From: Tubiluchus corallicola
Lineage: Eukaryota; Priapulida; Priapulimorpha; Priapulimorphida; Tubiluchidae
NCBI GenBank assembly: GCA_030141605.1
Contig: JAQGDQ010000172.1
Coordinates: 248,001 to 312,000, forward strand
Length of the DNA stretch: 64,000 bases
Direction of reading: 5' to 3'
Below, piece after piece: positions 57,299-64,000 of the stretch. The translations under genes and the position numbers were made by a program. Below the pieces are notes generated by a model. The model saw only the letters and a list, made by a program, of their open reading frames with translations. It was not told where the DNA came from and ran no database searches. How positions within the stretch are numbered: position 1 is the stretch's first letter; every line of letters starts with the position of its first letter.

Positions 57299-58858
57299 AT
57301 GGATGTGAACAGTTTACTGAATCACCATGAAGAACTCAGGCAAGAGAATATTGCACTTGGCAGAAAAGCGATTGTTGCTAAGAATGCACGTGTTGACGCA
57401 CAAGGCTCAGTAGACGAATTAGATGGTAAGTAAGAGCGCTCTGCAGATATAGTTATGCCATTACTTCTTAAAGGTCATGGAACAAATTTTAGAAAAGTAA
57501 TTTTCTTCAACAAGCAGACTCCATTGTTATTTGAAAGTTGGCTTAGTTGAAAATACCCATCGAAATTTTTAAATCGGGGCCATTTTTGATGTCACGCTGA
57601 CGGATCGATTGCAGTAAAGCCGTTTTTGACAACTTCACAAGTTTCCTGCTCAAAACTTAGGACAGTACGGAAAATGAAATTTCGGTAGATAAAAGACCGA
57701 CAACAGTAGTTTAACTGTATTAATTTGATTTTTAATTTACTTTCATATTGTTTGAAAACTGATAACCGAAATATGCCAGAGAATGATGTTCTACCTTCAT
57801 CTCCCACAATATGGCGGCGCGCGTCAGCCACCCTATTAGTGCACTTTTGTAAGGCTATTCAGATTAATTTTTCCATGAGCGATAGACATGTTTTAAAAAA
57901 ATTTAAGTGTTATTCAAAATTCGTCTCTGAAAACATTTTTGAGTTACTCGTGATGTGATTTTGTTTTGTCGTGAATCATTCTCATTTTCATTGTTCACTT
58001 AATAAATTTTTATAAAGTGTTGAGTGTGACATCTCAGTAGAATAAATTTGTTTTCTAAATTTTTATTATGATGAAACAGATTCTATGTTAGTGCTAAATA
58101 AGATATATTCAGACAGTCAGTAATAAACTCATTGAGTAGCCCATTCTTCGCATTCCGGACTAGTTTAAAGTTTGCAATAGCAGTGGTTGAAATTAACAAA
58201 TAATCATTCTGTTGTCATGTTTTTGGCTCGTATGAAGTGAAGCTCCTACCAAAAAAATGTGCTATGAGTATTTTTGTTTTCTGAAGGAAAAATTTCACAG
58301 TTATTCGAAACTAAACTGAAAATACTGGAAGCTAGCCAGGTAGCAGAGCAAAAACAGGAATTTGCTAATGCTGAGATTTACCAACTTAGAGAACAGCATA
58401 AAGAAGTGCAGGATGAAAAAGAAAAGCATACTCAAAGCATTAATGACCTAGAGGAAGAGTGTGAGTCAAATGCTGTGCAGTTCGAGGAACGGCTTGCCTC
58501 TGCCGCAGCTCGGTTACGGCATGCGAAGGACGCCTATTCAGATGATTGTATTCTTGCAGAATTGGATAAGCTTGATGTTGCAGTACAGGAATGGGGAAAT
58601 CAGAACACGGCTTGCTGCAATGAACAAAACAACTTTCATGAACAGATGCTGCGCTGTGATATCAGTGACATGTCTCCGATGCACGCAGTTACTGTGTACA
58701 ATATATGCGAAGAAGAGTACGAAGCTGCAAAGCAACGATTAAGCAATGCACGGAAGTCGTGTGAAGCACTCGAAGACAATCTTCATCGACTAAAGATGGA
58801 GTGTGACGAGTTAGAACTGAAAATTGCAAGCCTGGGAAGTACACGTGCACTCGAATAA
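57299..58858 (+). CDS. coiled-coil protein of unknown function, two exons
   Basis: Exon 1 57299-57425 (ATG, 42 codons plus one base, donor GTAAGT) joins exon 2 58287-58858 (acceptor TTTTCTGAAG) in phase, giving 232 residues. The product is almost entirely charged heptad-like helix: long E/K/Q-rich coiled coil at about 10-115 and about 170-225, with a short break containing C-C-N-E and D-M-S-P in between. No signal peptide or membrane span. I do not recognise the family; size and shape would suit a structural, kinetochore, centrosome or cilium component, but that is only analogy. An AATAAA at about 59127 may be its poly(A) signal. Both exons have open coding-like composition and good splice sites, so the gene is probably real. 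Confidence 0.75.
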
Positions 58859-60606
58859 ATCAGACATGTATAAACAACCAGAAATAAGTTTCAAAGTGCC
58901 AACATTGACAACTATATCTGATTATAGTACAGCTTTTTTATGCTATGTGCTTATTGCAAACTTATGCATTTAAAACATAATTTTCTGCTACTTTTTTCAA
59001 AGTTTTGTTGCACACTTTCTTATTTATTAATTTTGTTTTAAAGGTTGACAGGTATAACAACTTTGTTCTCTTAATATGAGGATAATTTTGAGTTTCTAAT
59101 TTTACATTTGTGCTTTATCATTGTAAAAAATAAAACTGGAACTCTTGAATAGCTGTCATACAATTTAAAGTATATTATAAAAGAACAATTTTTACAGATG
59201 ATTATAAATAACAGCATGTAATAATACAATAATGCGAACCAAAAATGTTCTTGGGCAATAAGACAGGAAAAACTACTACAATTTAACTTAAAAGGGACTA
59301 AGGAAAACCAGAAATCTGTTTTGACACATGTATGTAAGGCGTTTGCTACTTAAAAAGTAGACTAGGTTGTGCATGAACACCAAACTGATTGAAACAATGA
59401 TGTAATACTAATACTGTCTTGGCAACAAATACAATTAAATTTGACATCTACCTGGCTAATGGTGCATGATTATGGTCTATCAATTAAATTCAATATGTTA
59501 AATCATGTCAACAAATAATGGTGTCTCATCAAAAAGCAAAAACGTTAACACATTATATTTCGCGATAAACATAAAACCACAGTGCATTAAAAACTTCTGG
59601 CATAATCAGAAGTCAAGAAAGTAAAAAGCAACAGAAGACGGATTATTTATCCAGCTTAATTTGTTGAACAGTTTGTTGTATACATGCAGTCTTCGAATGA
59701 AGACGTCATTGCTGCATTTGAAAATGCTCTAAATGATTCACTAGCTGTTCCAAGAAATGTTAAAGCTTAAAAAACCCAGTGGAAGAAACAGCACTAACGC
59801 TCCTGAATGCAGTAGTGACCTTTTTAACTGAAGACTAAAGATATACAACTCTGACGATAAGATTGTTACATGTTGGCTGCAAGTAGGTTCAGCAGAAAAT
59901 CTGCCTTGTAGCCAACATGCTTTCTTAACAAGGCACCCACAATCAGAAAATTATGACTAGTAAACAATAAAATAAGAGAATATAATTGTCGGACATTTTT
60001 TATGAGAGATTCCTAAACACACAACCTCCCAAGCAACAGTCATGCATAATCCTTCTCGGGATATCTATTTTGTCAGCTCTAGATTTTACAAGCTGAAAAC
60101 CAACTATGTTATTTACAGGTTAACTATGTACAAGACATTAACAATAAGATTTTGGTATTAAAACAATAATAGAAAACAATACAAGAATAAAATACGAAGA
60201 ATTTGGCTTAAAACACAATTAAATGCCTGATAAGAGCCAATGGAAAGAAATTAAACACAATGCACTCATTTAAAGCCTAGAATTACACTTCAACATTGTA
60301 ATGATACATGATCTAATAAAACAAAAAATTCTCTTCCTTAAGTCAATATGCTCATTGGATATACTAATTATAAGCCACAATTTTTAAACTTTCAATGATA
60401 CAAGACCTAATCAAAAACAAAAAATTCTTTTTGCTATCATAATTGTCAAAAGCTGTGCAAAATGAAAATTTGAATAGAAATGCCCGGCAAAAGAAATAGC
60501 ACCATTTTGTTACAATGTTGTTTTAAGGTTTTTGTTGCTTATAAACCACCATTCTAAACACACTTCTACTCTACAAACTTCATTATTTACAATCTAATCC
60601 ACACTG
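58859..60606. other. 3' UTRs of convergent genes (coiled-coil and LRP5/6)
   Basis: AT-rich. The coiled-coil gene ends at the left. The LRP5/6 3' UTR enters from the right on the minus strand; its poly(A) site was not identified (an AATAAA on the minus strand near 59020 is one candidate, very distal). No further gene seen. Confidence 0.4.
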
Positions 60607-63600
60607 TTAATCTTGAGTTAAAGATGTACTGACAGGACTTGGTGGTGGCGGGAGAGGATTGAAAAAGCTTCTCTCGGTACAAGGCGAAGGTGGAGCACCA
60701 CCTATATCTTCATCACTAAAATAGTTCCTTGGCGTCGGCGGAGGTGGATATAGTGGCTCCGAATCATAGTTATCAAGGTTATAATATTTTTTACAAGAAT
60801 ATGGTTCACTATCATCACAAATGTCTGTGCTACACGGAGTAGGAGGTGGCACTACGTTGCGCGATTTATAATGTCTATACGAACGATTTGTGCTTGGTGT
60901 AGAAAGATTCGGTGTGTAGTAATACTGTGCTGAGTGCACAGTCGCTGGTGAAGGTGGCGGATTTAAAGTTTCACGCGGATATTGAGTCATTGACGATGAT
61001 GATGAAGATGCACCTGTGACATGGTTACGGTCGTACATCATCGTTGACCCACTAGGACCACTTGACACAGACATGGGAGGGTGGGAGCGAGAGTACGTAC
61101 TCCTTTGCAAAGAACCTACAAGAAAATACATAAATTTCAATGAACTTTCACAATTTTCAACTTCACTGTGCATGCATTTTAGCCTACATGTCTACAGTAA
61201 GATATTTTTTATTAGCACATAAAATCACGTACACGAAATCTTGATTTTCAAAATGATTAAAGACAACAAAACAAAGAGAAGGACGAAGATACGGTATTTA
61301 GCTTATAAAAAACAAAAATTGTTACATACCATTACTGTGTGTGTGATTACTAACCCCACTCACACCATTTGACGAAAGTTTGGGTGGCATGGCGATCATA
61401 TGTTGATCATAGTTTTCCGTCTTGCACTTACGCCTGCACACAACAGCAACCGTGGCAAGAATGACGACGACGACAATCGAGACAATGATAGCTAACGCAT
61501 GTTGCATGGACAATGATGCACCACTGCCCATCTGTTCAGGCGTCACCACATCACAATCATTTTCATCCTCTCCTGGAATTATGAAAAGCAAAAGACTAAA
61601 TGCATTACTGAACTTTTTATGACAGGTAAAAAGATGAATTCCAAAACCAGGTGATCAAAAAATTTAGAACAATATTATCCATTTACAGATTGCTATTAAG
61701 AGAAAGAAGTTTTACCAAAAGAAACAAAAAGAGATGTGACACAGTCTTTAGGATAAAATAAATATTATAAAAAATCAGGTGTTCCATAAGAAAAATTGAT
61801 AGGCAAATGCACTTTGCAAGGTATGTAATTGTAAATTATAATATCACAAATACAGTACTTCGTAGCATCTTAATAGATTAAAAAGATTTGTGTCAACTTA
61901 GAGCTGTGACACAGTATTTAGGATATAATAAATATAAAAAACCAAGTGTTCCATAAGAAAAACTGATAGGCAAAATGCACTTTGCAAGGTACGTAACTGT
62001 AAATTATAATATCGCAAATACAGTACTTCGTAGCATCTTAATAGATTAAAGAAACTATGCGTCACCTTTATCACAATCACTAGTCCCATCGCAAAGCTTA
62101 GATGTCGGTATGCAACGATAATTTTGGCATTGAAAAAAGTCCTCCTCACAGCACTTGATTTCATCAGATCCATCAGGACAATCCTTGCTGCCATCACATC
62201 TCTGTAATTAATGTGAGGTTGAGTTAAAGATGCAAAGATTAGCATTATTTACAAACGATTCACCCACTTGTGGGTCCATAGCAAATCACTGCAGTCTAAT
62301 GGACAAGGCTAAACAAGACTAGTATGGTCATAAATGTACACAATTATTTTTCAAGGGTTAAAAACTATCATCAACAAAAAATATCACTAAAGTAAAGAGA
62401 GGCAATGATAAAATTTTAATTTTAAGCTGTAATTCAGACTTAAAATTAGACTGTATTCAGCACGAATGACATTTTTCTAAATGCAATATGCAGCAACTTG
62501 ATTGAAATCCTTAGCTAAATAAAATAAGATCTATGCTTTAGACTAAAATTACATGTACTTGTTAATTATGATTTGTCCTAAAAATTTTTTTGCATTTTAA
62601 TGGTCCATCACCATTTTCTAAGAAAATAGAATAATAATCACAGTTTATTGGCCATTTAAAATGCATTAACATCAAAATGAATAAATGTGTTTTACATACA
62701 TAAATCCTAACACAAACGGTGCATACACAATAGATTATAATAGATAAAGCTAAAGTCATAATGCGTGTATATAAAAATCGCTAGAATTCAGCCCAAAAAA
62801 CATATTAAATTTTTAATTAATTAAAAAGGCTTCTTTGTAAAAACAAGTTTTAAGAAATGACTTGCTTTTCAACATTAGTTATTTCACGTGCATAAAGTGG
62901 TAATTTTTGATGTTGCCATTAGTGTTGTTCTGGATACACTTTTGCCGGATAGCGAATACCGGATATCATCGAATATTTCCTCAAGTTGACTTCCGGATTC
63001 GGATTATGGCTGAATAGGTTAGCTAAATTTGGATCGAATACGCGGATCTGTTCGGATAATGAAAAATTAGTGAATGTTTGCAAACTTTAGCATTTTCATT
63101 TAGTCTATCATCTTAAAGGACCTAGCCCGAAGATACACCGTATTACCATACACTTGTAAACGAAAAAATGTCTGTAAAATTTTCGTTTTGAAAACACAAA
63201 CATGGGCTAAAATGATCTCTAAGTGTTGCTTCATTTATTTATTTTCAACTGTTAAATTATTCAAAAACTATTTTCAATAGTACATTACAAAAACCGGATA
63301 GCGAATATTTGCGATTATCAACTTTTTATAACTGACAAATAATATCGAATACGAATACCTGCAAAATCTTGCGAATATCACCATTTTTGGATACGAATCG
63401 GATATCCGGAGCGACACCTAATGCTATGTAAATATTACGAGATCAATGTGTGGACTACATTGTAACGTGGTGCAATAAGTGTCAATGAACTAATTCATCT
63501 AAAATTAAGCTTGGGCACATACGGCTTCAAAAATCACATATACGAGATGGCACTGCACCATTAAGAGCTTTGAATGAATTAAGCATTAGGAATATGTTGC

Positions 63601-63792
63601 ACGTATGGCAATCACCTTGACAACTAGCATCGCATGAAGCAAATTAAAAAGGCAGATATTTATGAAGCTTACCTGATTCTGTGGAATACATTTGCCACTC
63701 TCACACCTCCAGTATTTGTGAGAGCACTGATCAGGACAATCTTCTTCGTCGCTGCCATCATTGCATTCTGTGAGACCATCACACACCCAAGA
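60607..63792 (-). CDS. lrp5/6: LRP5/6-type Wnt co-receptor, C-terminal four exons (partial)
   Basis: Low-density-lipoprotein-receptor-related co-receptor for canonical Wnt signalling at the plasma membrane. Minus-strand exons: 63673-63792, 62066-62201, 61330-61572, 60607-61115, in phase, giving the last 335 residues. Content: end of LDLa repeat 1, LDLa 2 and LDLa 3 (C-D-G..D-C..G-S-D-E patterns split at exon borders), a membrane span [11 protein letters not shown], then R-R-K stop-transfer, and a cytoplasmic tail with five PPPSP-type motifs: [33 protein letters not shown] and P-P-P-P-S-P-V-S. These are the GSK3/CK1-phosphorylated Axin-binding sites. The propeller/EGF exons lie beyond the right end of the window. 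Confidence 0.95.
62202..62930. other. LRP5/6 intron sequence
   Basis: AT-rich intron, nothing recognised. Confidence 0.5.
62921..63421. mobile_element. MITE-like element in LRP5/6 intron
   Basis: The left end TTAGTGTTGTTCTGGATAC and the reverse complement of the right end, TTAGGTGTCGCTCCGGATAT, are imperfect inverted repeats. The body is rich in CGGATA/GAATA motifs, as in many hAT MITEs. I see no exact target duplication, so the boundaries and the hAT assignment are tentative. Confidence 0.5.
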
Positions 63793-64000
63793 CTAAGAAG
63801 CACATATGCTGAATTAATTACGTGAAAGCACAAAGTCTCTGTTTATGCAGTTAACATACACATATCTCAGTATTTTTAATACTAAATGCTGAAAACAAAG
63901 TTGCTGTGCCGTGGGCACACAAAACATCATCTCATGCAGTACCATTTTATTTCCAACAAAACTGGTATAATGCAAACAGAGACACATGAATTAGATAACT

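Overview
This window comes from an AT-rich, intron-containing invertebrate animal genome. The evidence is split genes with GT/AG introns, an LRP5/6 Wnt co-receptor tail, an SLC13 transporter, many kinds of LINE, MITE and SINE relics, and long microsatellites. The intact LTR element has the Gmr1-type order (integrase before reverse transcriptase), which was first described from deuterostomes. A deuterostome invertebrate such as an ascidian is therefore my best guess, but the species is inference. No prokaryotic features are present.

Layout. 1-2282 is non-coding. 2283-12295 holds a decayed Tc1/mariner-like transposon, split by a young, nearly intact Ty3/gypsy Gmr1-like retrotransposon (LTRs 2933-4091 and 10254-11420, one 1644-codon polyprotein on the minus strand, 5-bp target duplication). 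12.7-14.6 kb holds inverted arrays of a short degenerate repeat (foldback-like) and a 22-bp minisatellite. 15.4-16.6 kb holds a SINE head and a LINE 3' relic. Two tandem paralogues of a secreted bacterial-type (PAD_porph / agmatine deiminase) enzyme lie at 18219-19355 and 25515-26636; their 3' ends look recently homogenised. 27-40 kb is gene-poor: microsatellites, a LINE relic split by a MITE-like inverted repeat, a second Tc1/mariner-like relic, a tandem repeat and a 215-bp hairpin.

40307-50778 (+) is a 14-exon SLC13 sodium/anion cotransporter, with introns packed with microsatellites and LINE fragments. I could splice it end to end with consistent phases to 665 residues, but the second sodium-site Ser-Asn motif is absent from the exon where it belongs. 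52.7-55.96 kb is an almost full-length APE-type LINE carrying a 4-N assembly gap. 56509-56885 is a hAT MITE with a perfect 8-bp target duplication. 57299-58858 (+) is a two-exon coiled-coil gene of unknown function. 60607-63792 (-) is the last four exons of an LRP5/6 orthologue: LDLa repeats, membrane span and a tail with all five PPPSP-type motifs.

The host genes do not form an obvious pathway. The two deiminase paralogues are a local duplication; LRP5/6, the coiled-coil gene and SLC13 are simply neighbours.
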